From Alphaproteobacteria bacterium (GTDB taxonomy: Bacteria; Pseudomonadota; Alphaproteobacteria; Rhizobiales; Xanthobacteraceae), in contig VAZV01000190.1 in NCBI GenBank assembly GCA_005884765.1, forward strand, positions 1-51,370: a stretch of DNA of 51,370 nucleotides, read 5' to 3'. Position 1 is the stretch's first letter, and each line of letters starts with the position of its first letter. Both the position numbers and the translations under genes were made by a program. Shown piece by piece: positions 43,771 through 51,370 of this stretch. Below the pieces are notes generated by a model. It did no database searches, was not told the DNA's origin, and saw only the letters and a program-made list of their open reading frames with translations.

Positions 43771-45081
43771 ATGCCGACTTCGCGCAGAACGCTGCTGAAA
43801 AATTCCGCGGCCACTGCAGCCGTCCTTTCGCTCGATTGGACACGTGCACGGGCGGAAGCTGAAACCGTTCGCCTCGGCATAATCTACGACCTGACCGGTC
43901 CGTTTGCGGCCGGCGGCTCGGTCGCCTCCTCGGTCGGTGCGCAGATTGCAATCGATCTCGTCAATGAGAAGGGTGGCATCGGCGGCAAGTACAAGATCGC
44001 TGCGATCGCCGCCGATTCCCAGAGCAAGCCCGACGTTGCGATCAACGAGGCCGAACGCCTCATCAACCAGGAAAAGATCGACATCATCAGCGGGGTCTAT
44101 GCAAGCTCGCACGCGGTCCCGCTCGCCGCGAAGGTCGAGCAGCAAAAGAAGATCCTCTGGATTACGACGGCGGTTGCGACCGCCGTGTTCAAGGACAAGA
44201 ACCTGCATTACGTCTTCCGCGCGCAGATCCACTCCGATCAATACGGCCAGGCTTTTGCGAGCTTCATTGCCGAACACGCCAAGGGCAAGCTCGGCATCGA
44301 GCCCAAGGACGTCAAGGTCGCGCTCATTCATGAGGACGGCCCTTACGGGGTCGGCGTTGCCGCCGCCGACGAGGCGTATTCCAAGCAGGCCGGACTCCAG
44401 GTCGTGCTCAAGGAGGGCTACTCGGCCTCCGCCCCCGACCTTTCCGTACTGGTGACCAAGATCAAGCGCTCCCGCGCCGACGTGATCTCACATGCCGGAT
44501 ACAATCCCGACATCACCCTGTTGCTGCGCCAGGCACGCGAGAACGGCCTTCGTTTCAAGATGTTGTTCGGCGCAGGCGCAGGTTACAGCCAGCTCGACAA
44601 GTTGCGCGCGACTTTTGGCGCGGACATCGACAATTTCTGCAATATCGATCCGGTCCCCGCGCAATTGCTCGATCCCTCGAAACTCGCGCCCGGGATCGGC
44701 GATCTCACCAAGACCATGGTCGAGCGCTACAAGACGAAGACCGGCGCGACCGACATTCCGCCGCACTGCTCGATGGGCTTCAATCAGACCTGGGTCCTGC
44801 TCAATAACGTGCTGCCCGTCGCCAAGGAGAAATACGGCAGTTTCGATCCGGAGGCGGTGCGCAAGGCGGCGCTCGACGTAGATATCCCGCCCGGCGGCAC
44901 GATCCAGGGCTATGGCGTGAAGTTCTATCCGCCCGATACGCCGCTCTCGGGCCAGAACGAGCGCTCGACGCCGGTCGTGATGCAAAATGCCGGCGAGCAT
45001 ATTTCGGTCGTTTGGCCGGACAATATCCGCACACAAGACCCGGTTTTTCCGCTGCCGAAATCCTCGATCTACGCCGCCTAG
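43771..45081 (+). CDS. ABC transporter substrate-binding protein (branched-chain amino acid type)
   Basis: The product has 436 residues. The N-terminal SRRTLLKNSAATAAVLSL is a Tat-like export signal. The mature protein is a Leu/Ile/Val-binding-protein-type periplasmic receptor (VRLGIIYDLTGPFAAGG, AAIAADSQSKPDVAINEAE, VYASSHAVPLAAKVEQ). GGGAGGAACGCC precedes ATG 43771. No permease or ATPase gene is nearby, so it would work with components encoded elsewhere. Ligand unknown; such receptors in Bradyrhizobium also take aromatic acids, amides and others. It converges with the Gfo/Idh/MocA gene, five bases apart. Confidence 0.9.
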   Translation: MPTSRRTLLKNSAATAAVLSLDWTRARAEAETVRLGIIYDLTGPFAAGGSVASSVGAQIAIDLVNEKGGIGGKYKIAAIAADSQSKPDVAINEAERLINQEKIDIISGVYASSHAVPLAAKVEQQKKILWITTAVATAVFKDKNLHYVFRAQIHSDQYGQAFASFIAEHAKGKLGIEPKDVKVALIHEDGPYGVGVAAADEAYSKQAGLQVVLKEGYSASAPDLSVLVTKIKRSRADVISHAGYNPDITLLLRQARENGLRFKMLFGAGAGYSQLDKLRATFGADIDNFCNIDPVPAQLLDPSKLAPGIGDLTKTMVERYKTKTGATDIPPHCSMGFNQTWVLLNNVLPVAKEKYGSFDPEAVRKAALDVDIPPGGTIQGYGVKFYPPDTPLSGQNERSTPVVMQNAGEHISVVWPDNIRTQDPVFPLPKSSIYAA

Positions 45082-45086
45082 GCTTT

Positions 45087-46256
45087 TCACAGCCTGACGC
45101 GGCGGCCCTCCTCGGCGGCCCAGTAGCCGGCGTAGTTGACTTTGATCGTTTCGAAGGCCAGCGCGAGATCCGAAAGCGGCTGCCGTCCGGTCGCGACGCA
45201 TTCCATGAAATCCTGGATTTCCTGCAAATAGCCGCGCGTCCATTCTTCCTCGAGGCAAATGTATTGCCAGCCGGTCTTCCGATCGACCTTTTCGGTGAAA
45301 TAGACGCTGGCGAGCTTCTCCTCGTTGGTCTGGTAGCTCACCATGTGCGTGTTCGGGGTGATATTGGCGAACAGCAAGCCGCCGCTGGTATAGGTTTCGA
45401 TCAGATTGCGGACGCCGCCCACGATCATGTCGCCGGAAAACACGGTCGCCTTGGTGTTATCGGAGAAGGTGACGGCGAGCATGCCCCAGTCCTCGACATC
45501 GACTGGATTGGACTTGAGGATGGCCCGTTCGTCCGGCCGCAGGCACGCCGCAACATGGCCGACGTCGCAGACTACGCTCGTCACGCTGACCGCCTCGCCG
45601 CGTGCCTTCGCCTCGACCTGCTTGAGATAGAGTACCGCCGCAAGCGGATGGCATCCCATCCGGATCAGCGAACCGCCGCCGGTCATGGCCCATTGCGCGG
45701 CGTGCGCTGCGTGCGAGCCGCTATGGCTCTCTTCGCCCTTCATGAACAGGATTTTGTCCTTGGTAGCCTTGAGGATTTCCACGGTCTTGGTCACCGCCGG
45801 GGCATAGATCCAGTCTTCCGCATACATAAAAAGCCTGCCGGTCCTGCCGACCGCCGCGCGGGTTCTTTCCATTTCTTCCAAAACGCGCTCGTACATCAGC
45901 GCTTTGGGCACGTGCTTGCCGATTGGCAGCTTGTCGTCTTCGCGCCCGAAATAACCCGCAAATGGCTTTTCGCAGATGACATGTTTGCCGGCCTGCATCG
46001 CATCGACGACCATTGCGGTGTGCAAATTGGGCGGCGTGCAGATGTCGACAACATCCAACTCGCGGTCGGCGATCAACTCGCGAAAACTACGGTAGACGCT
46101 CGGTATTTGGTGCCGACCGGCAAAAGCGACAACGTGGTCACCCCGCGCCGCGACGGCGCTCACTTCAACATCGAGGCCATAGACACGCCTGTAGGCGTAC
46201 ATGTGCAGCTCCGAAACGAAGCCGCACCCGACGAGACCGATCCTGATTTTCGCCAT
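45087..46256 (-). CDS. Gfo/Idh/MocA family oxidoreductase
   Basis: The product has 389 residues. The N-terminal Rossmann motif is RIGLVGCGFVSELHM, with DIVCTPPNLH-like VDICTPPNLHT and the family Lys motif CEKPFAGYF near residue 99. The C-terminal half is the alpha/beta substrate domain. NAD(P)-linked oxidation of a sugar, inositol or other polyol is usual. CGGAGGC lies before ATG 46256. It converges with the binding-protein gene and is divergent from guaA; pathway unknown. Confidence 0.9.
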   Translation of the reverse strand: MAKIRIGLVGCGFVSELHMYAYRRVYGLDVEVSAVAARGDHVVAFAGRHQIPSVYRSFRELIADRELDVVDICTPPNLHTAMVVDAMQAGKHVICEKPFAGYFGREDDKLPIGKHVPKALMYERVLEEMERTRAAVGRTGRLFMYAEDWIYAPAVTKTVEILKATKDKILFMKGEESHSGSHAAHAAQWAMTGGGSLIRMGCHPLAAVLYLKQVEAKARGEAVSVTSVVCDVGHVAACLRPDERAILKSNPVDVEDWGMLAVTFSDNTKATVFSGDMIVGGVRNLIETYTSGGLLFANITPNTHMVSYQTNEEKLASVYFTEKVDRKTGWQYICLEEEWTRGYLQEIQDFMECVATGRQPLSDLALAFETIKVNYAGYWAAEEGRRVRL

Positions 46257-46389
46257 TCGCGGATGCCTCCGGGTCGCCGTGGGTCAACACCCCATTTACA
46301 GCAAATCGGGTGCCGCCAAATGATTGGCGGAGCCCCACCGATGCTGCCGATTGACCAACGTTTCCTCCGGTCTTGCTCTCGGACAAATT

Positions 46390-46418
46390 AGGTCAAGTAT
46401 ATTGTCCTATATGGACCT
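46390..46418. promoter_or_regulatory. AT-rich partial palindrome between divergent gfo and guaA
   Basis: In the 240-bp divergent region, ATAT-TGTCCT-ATAT (46399-46412) lies inside flanks AGGTC (46390-46394) and GACCT (46414-46418). The two symmetries are offset by about 1.5 bp. It might be an operator (GntR-like sites are of this style); weak evidence. Confidence 0.3.
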
Positions 46419-46496
46419 GTCCATGCCCTGCAGAAGAATGTGGGCCGATATTTTGCGCGGGTTGCGGGGGCGGTGCCTGTCGCGTATCTGCTTGCC

Positions 46497-48092
46497 ATGA
46501 TAGCCCCACAGCAAGCCCGCGAGTCGATGCCCCCGGTGGCCTCGACGCATGACAAGATTCTGATTGTCGATTTCGGCAGCCAGGTGACGCAACTGATCGC
46601 CCGCCGGGTGCGCGAGGAGGGCGTCTATTCCGAGATCGTGCCATTCCAGAAGGCGGAGGTCGCCTTCATGGAAATGAAGCCGAAGGCGGTGATCCTCTCC
46701 GGTGGACCTGAATCCGTTCACGAAGCGGGCTCGCCGCGGGCGCCGCAATTAATCTTCGATTCCGGCGTGCCCGTGCTTGGTATCTGCTACGGCCAGATGA
46801 CCATGGCAGCGCAACTCGGCGGCGAGGTCGAGGGCGGGCACCATCGCGAATTCGGCCGCGCCGATGTCGAGGTAAAAGCCGCAAGCCGGTTATTCGATTC
46901 CACCTGGTCGACGGGCGAGCGGCACCAGGTCTGGATGAGCCATGGCGACCGCATCACGAAAATGCCGCCGGGTTTCGTCGTCGCCGGCGTTTCGCCGAAT
47001 GCGCCATTCGCCGTCATTCAGGATGAGAAGCGCAAGTATTACGGGCTGATGTTCCATCCCGAAGTAGTGCACACGCCCGATGGCGCCAAGCTGATCCGCA
47101 ATTTCGTCCGCAAGGTCGCGGGGCTAAGCGGCGACTGGACCATGCGCGCCTTCCGCGAGGAAGCGATCGAGAAGATCAAAAAGCAGGTCGGCAAGGGCAG
47201 GGTGATCTGCGGCCTGTCCGGCGGCGTCGATTCAGCGGTCGCCGCGGTGCTGATCCATGAGGCAATCGGCGATCAGCTTACGTGCGTGTTCGTCGATCAC
47301 GGATTGCTGCGGCTCAACGAGGCCGAGACTGTCGTCGACCTCTTCCGGCATCACTACAACATTCCGCTGGTGCATGTGGATGCATCGAAACGGTTCCTTG
47401 AAGGATTGGCCGGCGTCAGCGACCCCGAGAAAAAGCGCAAGACCATCGGAAGCCTGTTCATCGATGTATTCGACGATGAGGCGAAGAAAATTGGCGGCGC
47501 TGAATTTCTTGCGCAAGGCACGCTCTACCCCGACGTGATCGAGAGCGTGTCGTTCACCGGCGGGCCGTCGGTGACAATCAAGTCTCACCACAATGTCGGT
47601 GGCTTGCCTGAGCGCATGAACATGAAGCTGGTCGAACCCTTGCGCGAACTGTTCAAGGACGAGGTGCGCGTGCTCGGGCGCGAACTCGGCCTCCCGGAGA
47701 TTTTCGTGGGCCGCCATCCGTTCCCGGGGCCGGGCCTTGCGATCCGCTGTCCCGGCGAGATCACGAAAGAAAAACTCGACATCCTGCGCAATGCCGACGC
47801 CGTCTATATCGATCAAATCAGAAAAGCCGGGCTCTACGACAAGATCTGGCAGGCGTTTGCGGTGCTGCTGCCGGTCAAAACCGTTGGCGTGATGGGCGAC
47901 GGCCGCACCTACGAATACGTCGTGGGCCTGCGCGCGGTAACCTCGACCGACGGCATGACCGCCGACTTCTATCCCTTCGACATGAGTTTCCTCGGCCTGA
48001 CCGCGACGCGCATCATCAACGAAGTCAAGGGCGTCAACCGCGTGGTCTATGACGTGACGTCAAAGCCGCCGGGGACCATCGAGTGGGAGTAG
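46497..48092 (+). CDS. guaA: GMP synthase (glutamine-hydrolysing)
   Basis: The product has 531 residues. It aminates XMP to GMP using glutamine. The N-terminal class I amidotransferase has [10 protein letters not shown] with nucleophile Cys97 and FHPEVVHT with His/Glu. The ATP-pyrophosphatase domain has [10 protein letters not shown], and the dimerisation domain is at the C-terminus ([16 protein letters not shown], complete). ATG 46497 (IAPQQARES) agrees with the N-terminal length I recall for Bradyrhizobium GuaA; ATG 46527 is the alternative, and neither has a strong ribosome site. The last bases, GAGTGGGAGTAG, are the kind of site used by integrases that target guaA. Confidence 0.96.
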   Translation: MIAPQQARESMPPVASTHDKILIVDFGSQVTQLIARRVREEGVYSEIVPFQKAEVAFMEMKPKAVILSGGPESVHEAGSPRAPQLIFDSGVPVLGICYGQMTMAAQLGGEVEGGHHREFGRADVEVKAASRLFDSTWSTGERHQVWMSHGDRITKMPPGFVVAGVSPNAPFAVIQDEKRKYYGLMFHPEVVHTPDGAKLIRNFVRKVAGLSGDWTMRAFREEAIEKIKKQVGKGRVICGLSGGVDSAVAAVLIHEAIGDQLTCVFVDHGLLRLNEAETVVDLFRHHYNIPLVHVDASKRFLEGLAGVSDPEKKRKTIGSLFIDVFDDEAKKIGGAEFLAQGTLYPDVIESVSFTGGPSVTIKSHHNVGGLPERMNMKLVEPLRELFKDEVRVLGRELGLPEIFVGRHPFPGPGLAIRCPGEITKEKLDILRNADAVYIDQIRKAGLYDKIWQAFAVLLPVKTVGVMGDGRTYEYVVGLRAVTSTDGMTADFYPFDMSFLGLTATRIINEVKGVNRVVYDVTSKPPGTIEWE

Positions 48093-48104
48093 GGGGAGAG
48101 TGCT

Positions 48105-48169
48105 GTGGAGTAGTCTTGGACAAATCAACGTGGTTGAGGTGATTCCTGCTGAGTGAAGGCAGTCGATAG
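48105..48169. repeat. Direct repeat copy 1, guaA-end-like (possible att scar)
   Basis: This 65-bp segment starts GTGGAGTAGTCTTGGACAAA and ends GGCAGTCGATAG. It is about 60% identical, without gaps, to 49035-49099, with perfect agreement in the first 10 and nearly so in the last 15 bases. GTGGAGTAG resembles the guaA 3' end GTGGGAGTAG at 48083-48092. Consistent with an old recombination site. Confidence 0.5.
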
Positions 48170-48250
48170 TTATTGATGAATTTGCTATCCTTCCGAGCCG
48201 ATGCGATCGAGCTGGCGTGTTAGGCCCCGATCCTTAGGAGAACTTCAAAG

Positions 48251-48994
48251 ATGCAACCTGGCAAACTCAGTGGAAAGGTTGCGCTGGTGACAGGCGCTAC
48301 TTCGGGCATCGGTGAGGCGACCGCTTTGGCGCTTGCAGCAGAGGGTGCACATGTGGCAATCGCTGCGCGCCGCGTTCGGCGCCTGAATGATTTGGCAGAG
48401 CGTATCCGTCAGGCCGGCGGCGAAGCGTTGCCGATCGAAACTGATGTGGCGGACGAAGCCCAGGCCTCCGAGATGGTCGGGCGCGTTTTGCGGGAATGCG
48501 GGCGGCTAGACCTGCTGCTCAATGTCGCGGGGGTGGGTGTTGCTGCCCCTTTCCAGAACACGACCACTGCAGAATATCGTCAGATGGTCGATGTCAACAT
48601 TCTTGGAGTCCTCTATCCGATTCACGCCGCGTTGCCGGCGATGAAGCGGCAGGGTGATGGGCACATAGTCATCGTTTCGTCCGGTACGGGCCGATACATC
48701 CATCCTTCGACGGTCTATTCGGGCACAAAGCATGCCATCAGCGCCATCGCAGAGTCACTGCGGCGCGAGATCGGCAAGGACTGGATCCGTGTGACCTGCA
48801 TCGAACCGGGTGCGGTAAAGACTGAGTTCACCTCGCGCATGCGCGAAGATGTTCGTAAGTCGGTGGAGCAGAGACTAGGCGACATGGAGCAGCTTGAGAG
48901 CGAGGATATCGCGGCCGCGATCCTCTACGCCGTTACCCAGCCACGCAGGATAAATATCAATATTCTCACACTCTATCCGACGCAACAAGCTTGA
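48251..48994 (+). CDS. SDR family oxidoreductase
   Basis: The product has 247 residues. TGATSGIGEATALAL is the cofactor motif near residue 14, NVAGVG the NAG-type motif, Ser in IVSSGTGRYI and the catalytic YSGTKHA pair (Tyr and Lys). CIEPGAVKTEF closes the core. It belongs to classical SDRs close to NADP(H)-dependent serine/3-hydroxyacid dehydrogenases (YdfG-like). TAGGAGAAC precedes ATG 48251. The gene stands alone between the two 65-bp repeats downstream of guaA, so it may be the only cargo left of an integrated element. Confidence 0.9.
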   Translation: MQPGKLSGKVALVTGATSGIGEATALALAAEGAHVAIAARRVRRLNDLAERIRQAGGEALPIETDVADEAQASEMVGRVLRECGRLDLLLNVAGVGVAAPFQNTTTAEYRQMVDVNILGVLYPIHAALPAMKRQGDGHIVIVSSGTGRYIHPSTVYSGTKHAISAIAESLRREIGKDWIRVTCIEPGAVKTEFTSRMREDVRKSVEQRLGDMEQLESEDIAAAILYAVTQPRRININILTLYPTQQA

Positions 48995-49286
48995 TAGACA
49001 GCGGATTTATTTGGGCCTCGCGACGGGGAGTACCGTGGAGTAGTATCGGATAGCAGAGGACAGTCGAGCGAATCCTAGGCCATCGATAGCAGTCGATAGA
49101 TTCTAGGCGACCCGCAGATCTGCCGCTCTGTCGGGCGTCTCCCCGCTCTTCGAACGGCGCCGATACGCCGTCAGGCCCACCCCAACCTTCGCGACTTTGT
49201 GGCCTTCAAATATTCGGTCGCGCGCTGCTCGAAGAAGTTAGCGCGCGCGACCAGTTCTCGGCGTCGATCACACGGTCGTAGATCGA
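48995..49286. other. Intergenic with att-like repeat and coding-like debris
   Basis: The second 65-bp repeat lies at 49035-49099 (GTGGAGTAGTATCGG... to GCAGTCGATAG). Between about 49100 and 49275 the minus strand reads like a degraded C-terminal coding region: VIDAENWSRA, then in another frame NFFEQRATEYLKATKSR, then in a third LTAYRRRSKSGETPDRAADL to a stop. At least two frameshifts are needed and I cannot name the family. Confidence 0.45.
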
Positions 49287-49889
49287 TTACTGCTCCTTCT
49301 TGAACAAATCCTGGAAGATGAGCTGGCCCCAAGTGCGGCCGCGTGCGTGCACCAGCGCGCCACCCTCGTTGAGCTTTCCCAGGTTGACGGGTGCGAACCC
49401 GAGTTGTTTGGCCAAGGCCGCCACGGGAGCGATCGCGTCCTCGTCGTCGCTCGACAGAAAGACGACCCGGTGCTCGCCCTCGACGATCGGATCGGCAGCC
49501 AGGGTGGCCGCAATCAGGTGATTGAAACCTTTCACGAGCTTGGCGCCGGTGAACGCCTTCGCGACGAAGGCGGAGGACGGGAGGCCGTCCAGCTCTTCAA
49601 GGAGAACTCCAAACGCGTTCGTCGCGTCGATGACCGTCTTGCCTTGCCAGCTCGGCAGGGCCTTCGCAACCTCGCGATGCTCCCCGAACGGGACCGCCAA
49701 GATGATTGTGTCGGCCTCGAGTGCATCCCGCAGCGACTTGGCGACGACCGTGAGTCCAATCGCCCGAGCCTGCGGCGCCAACGCCTCGGGAGGCCGGCGG
49801 CTCGCAACGGCCACCTTGATGTTCTTGCGGGCGAAGGCCCGGGCGAGCGCCTGGCCTACCGCACCGAATCCTACAATCGCATAGCTCAT
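49287..49889 (-). CDS. NAD(P)-binding Rossmann protein (F420-dependent reductase/NpdG-like)
   Basis: The product has 200 residues. The N-terminal motif YAIVGFGAVGQALARAFARK binds a dinucleotide, followed by ILAVPFGEHREVAKALP, KTVIDATNAFG, KGFNHLIAATLA and VFLSSDDEDA. This is the NADPH:F420-reductase-like family, most of whose proteobacterial members probably use NADPH with a non-F420 substrate. GGAGAAGTATT precedes ATG 49889. It follows the SDR on the same strand after 41 bp, so they are co-transcribed. Confidence 0.88.
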   Translation of the reverse strand: MSYAIVGFGAVGQALARAFARKNIKVAVASRRPPEALAPQARAIGLTVVAKSLRDALEADTIILAVPFGEHREVAKALPSWQGKTVIDATNAFGVLLEELDGLPSSAFVAKAFTGAKLVKGFNHLIAATLAADPIVEGEHRVVFLSSDDEDAIAPVAALAKQLGFAPVNLGKLNEGGALVHARGRTWGQLIFQDLFKKEQ

Positions 49890-49930
49890 AATACTTCTCC
49901 GATCCGAGTTGATATTGATTCCCCGGCCCT

Positions 49931-50665
49931 TCAGATGGCCGAGAAGCCGCCGTCAACGGACAACGCCACCCCATTCACGAAGCTCGAATCGTCTGAAGCA
50001 AGAAACAGCGCGACCGCCGCAATTTCCTCAGAACGACCCATCTTTCCCCGCGGGATCAGGGATTCGAACATCTGCTTCGCCTCCTCGGTGAGAACTTGGT
50101 CCTGCATCGGTGTGGCGATCGGCCCCGGGTGCAGCACGTTCACCCGGATATTCCTGCCCTTCAGTTCGTTGAGCCAACCGCGTGCGAATGCGTGCAACGT
50201 CGCCTTGCTCGCCGCGTACACGCTGTAACCAGGAAAACCTTTGATCGAAGCAACTGACCCGGTCATGAAGATCGATCCGCCATCGTTGAACAGCGGCAAC
50301 GCCTTCTGAACCGTAAACAGCGTGCCGCGCGCATTCAGGTCGAAGGTCGCATCGAAGTGCTGCTCGGTAATCTCGCCCAGTGGGACGCCTTCGCCCATGC
50401 CGGCGCTCGCGTACAGGACGTCGATCTTGCCCTTTTCCCGCTTGACCGTGTCGAACAGGCGGTCGAGGTCGTCGAGATTGGCCGCGTCGCCGCGCACGCC
50501 GGTCACGTTCCGGCCAATCAGCTTGATGGCCTCGTCCAGCGCCTCCTGTCTCCGGCCGGTGATGAAAACATAGGCGCCTTCTTCAACGAACCGCTTGGCG
50601 CTCGCCAGTGCCATACCGCTCGATCCACCCGTGATGACTGCAACCTTACCCTCAAGCTTTCCCAT
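49931..50665 (-). CDS. SDR family oxidoreductase
   Basis: The product has 244 residues. GGSSGMALASAKRFVEEGA is an atypical cofactor motif (GMALA in place of GIGLA). ASAGMGEG stands for NAG, Ser is in TGSVASIKG, and YSVYAASKATLHAF holds the Tyr/Lys pair; the end (NGVALSVDGGFSAI) is canonical. AAGGAG lies six bases before ATG 50665; the frame is open far upstream over the divergent LysR gene, but that part is not protein-like. With the NpdG-like gene it forms a pair transcribed away from the LysR gene, its likely regulator. Confidence 0.91.
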   Translation of the reverse strand: MGKLEGKVAVITGGSSGMALASAKRFVEEGAYVFITGRRQEALDEAIKLIGRNVTGVRGDAANLDDLDRLFDTVKREKGKIDVLYASAGMGEGVPLGEITEQHFDATFDLNARGTLFTVQKALPLFNDGGSIFMTGSVASIKGFPGYSVYAASKATLHAFARGWLNELKGRNIRVNVLHPGPIATPMQDQVLTEEAKQMFESLIPRGKMGRSEEIAAVALFLASDDSSFVNGVALSVDGGFSAI

Positions 50666-50932
50666 AACTTCTCCTTCGTGGTGTCGGGACAGCATCTGCT
50701 CCCGAGAACCTCGACATGGGTCTGCCGGCGTCAGACGTTGAGTGCAGAAGCGCGCACATCCGTGGTGCGAAATCGATCCGGCTGGACGACTGACGCCAGC
50801 CGCGACGATCGGTGTCCGCCGTTCGGAATTGCGCCCTGCTTGTCGGCATAGGCTATGATGACCGCCCGTACTGCTGTTCGATGTGTTAGGTACGGGCTTT
50901 AGAAGGCGCACCGTGCGGTGCGGGATTGCACC

Positions 50933-51370
50933 ATGATCGACTGGGATGACGTTCGCTACTTTCTTGCCGTGGCGCGCGGAGGCTCGGTGCGGGCTGCCGC
51001 CGAGCGCCTCGGTGTGAACCACGCGACCGTGCTGCGACGCATCGCCCAGCTCGAGGAACGCCTCGGGGTCCACATGTTCGAAAAGCTGCCTTCGGGCTAC
51101 CGCCTGACGGCTGCGGGCGAGGAGGTCCTCGAGTTCGCGGACCAGATGGAAGCTTCGTCGCACCTGCTGGAGACGCGCGTCTTCGGGCGCGACCAGAGCG
51201 TGCGCGGGCTTCTGCGGGTGACGCTGGCGCCGCCCCTCGCGACACACCTGCTCATGCCGGACTTCGCCGATTTCGCGCGTCTGCATCCGGACATCGAGAT
51301 GGAAATCTTGTCGTCCGGCGAGCTGGCAAATCTGACCAACCGAGAGGCCGACGTCGCGATCCGCGTCGTC
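50933..51370 (+). CDS. LysR family transcriptional regulator (3' end outside window)
   Basis: The first 146 residues are visible, open to the window edge. The start WDDVRYFLAVARGGSVRAAA is followed by RLGVNHATVLRRIAQLEERL, the LysR winged helix, then the linker and the first strands of the effector domain (GLLRVTLAPPLATHLLMPDF). The phrase NHATVLRRIAQLEE is typical of the LysR subgroup found beside quinone-type oxidoreductase and SDR genes. It is divergent from the SDR/NpdG-like pair with 267 bp between starts and probably regulates it. Confidence 0.92.
   Translation, partial: MIDWDDVRYFLAVARGGSVRAAAERLGVNHATVLRRIAQLEERLGVHMFEKLPSGYRLTAAGEEVLEFADQMEASSHLLETRVFGRDQSVRGLLRVTLAPPLATHLLMPDFADFARLHPDIEMEILSSGELANLTNREADVAIRVV

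Noticed and set aside
45012..46391. Long + strand open frame opposite the Gfo/Idh/MocA gene
   Set aside because: Shadow of the real minus-strand gene, which has a cofactor motif and ribosome site.
50666..51286. N-terminal extension of the minus-strand SDR over the divergent LysR gene
   Set aside because: The extension has no protein character and overlaps a clear LysR start; the SDR has its own ribosome site at ATG 50665.

Overview
The window is about 51 kb of GC-rich, densely coding alphaproteobacterial chromosome. Gene content and protein style (guaB/rsmB/guaA on one strand, many acyl-CoA genes, small lysine-rich and zinc-ribbon-like proteins, several families of ~100-130 bp palindromic intergenic repeats) point to Bradyrhizobium or a close relative in the Nitrobacteraceae. 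This is recognised from memory, not from a search. No rRNA, tRNA, CRISPR array, intact transposase or integrase was seen.

Region 1 (1-7238, + strand) is one long operon for branched-chain acyl-CoA breakdown: acyl-CoA dehydrogenase (cut by the window edge), 3-hydroxyisobutyryl-CoA hydrolase, 3-hydroxyisobutyrate dehydrogenase (the lower valine pathway), an acyl-CoA synthetase, a MaoC-type hydratase, an MFE-2-like SDR and a BaiN/HI0933-like flavoprotein. Region 2 (7245-20516) is mixed housekeeping: an MFS transporter divergent from a LysR regulator, a D-threonine-aldolase-like PLP enzyme, an ABC-F ATPase, a YaiI protein, a double-hotdog protein, a stand-alone CoxL-like molybdenum hydroxylase subunit with the form II motif AYRGAGR, Ppx/GppA, RlmE, a Crp/Fnr regulator, a small zinc-ribbon-like protein and a phasin.

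Region 3 (20517-26878) is an osmoregulated periplasmic glucan locus (opgD, and opgH with one frameshift). It lies between two copies of the 3' tail of a DHA2 multidrug transporter, one decayed and one belonging to the intact transporter, and includes a ~340 bp structured repeat-like element. Region 4 (27028-36437) starts with guaB and ends with rsmB. Between them is a cassette of a GlxA-type regulator, a tautomerase (frameshifted), a nitrilase and a zinc-independent reductase. A decayed fragment of that same reductase lies just upstream of the cassette. A secreted small protein, a metallophosphoesterase and a MAPEG protein follow.

Region 5 (36588-43240) carries envelope and small proteins of unknown role (a tandem-LTXXQ exported protein, a membrane-anchored coiled-coil protein, a winged-helix-like protein, another coiled-coil protein), then an aldo/keto reductase, a carboxymuconolactone-decarboxylase-like protein and a second beta-hydroxyacid dehydrogenase. 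It ends with a 19-residue lysine-rich peptide gene that has its own ribosome site, upstream hairpin and terminator. Region 6 (43771-51370) has an orphan branched-chain-amino-acid-type binding protein, a Gfo/Idh/MocA oxidoreductase, guaA, and then a segment with two 65-bp imperfect direct repeats resembling the end of guaA. These bracket a single SDR gene and look like the scar of an element integrated at the 3' end of guaA. The window closes with an SDR/Rossmann redox pair divergent from a LysR gene cut by the right edge.

The strongest unusual signals are the guaA-end repeats, the duplicated transporter tail around the opg locus, the reductase remnant before the nitrilase cassette, the lysine-rich micro-gene, the large structured element at 25030-25380, and two frameshifts that would each be mended by one extra G in a G run. 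I found no clear defence island or other obviously new multi-gene system.
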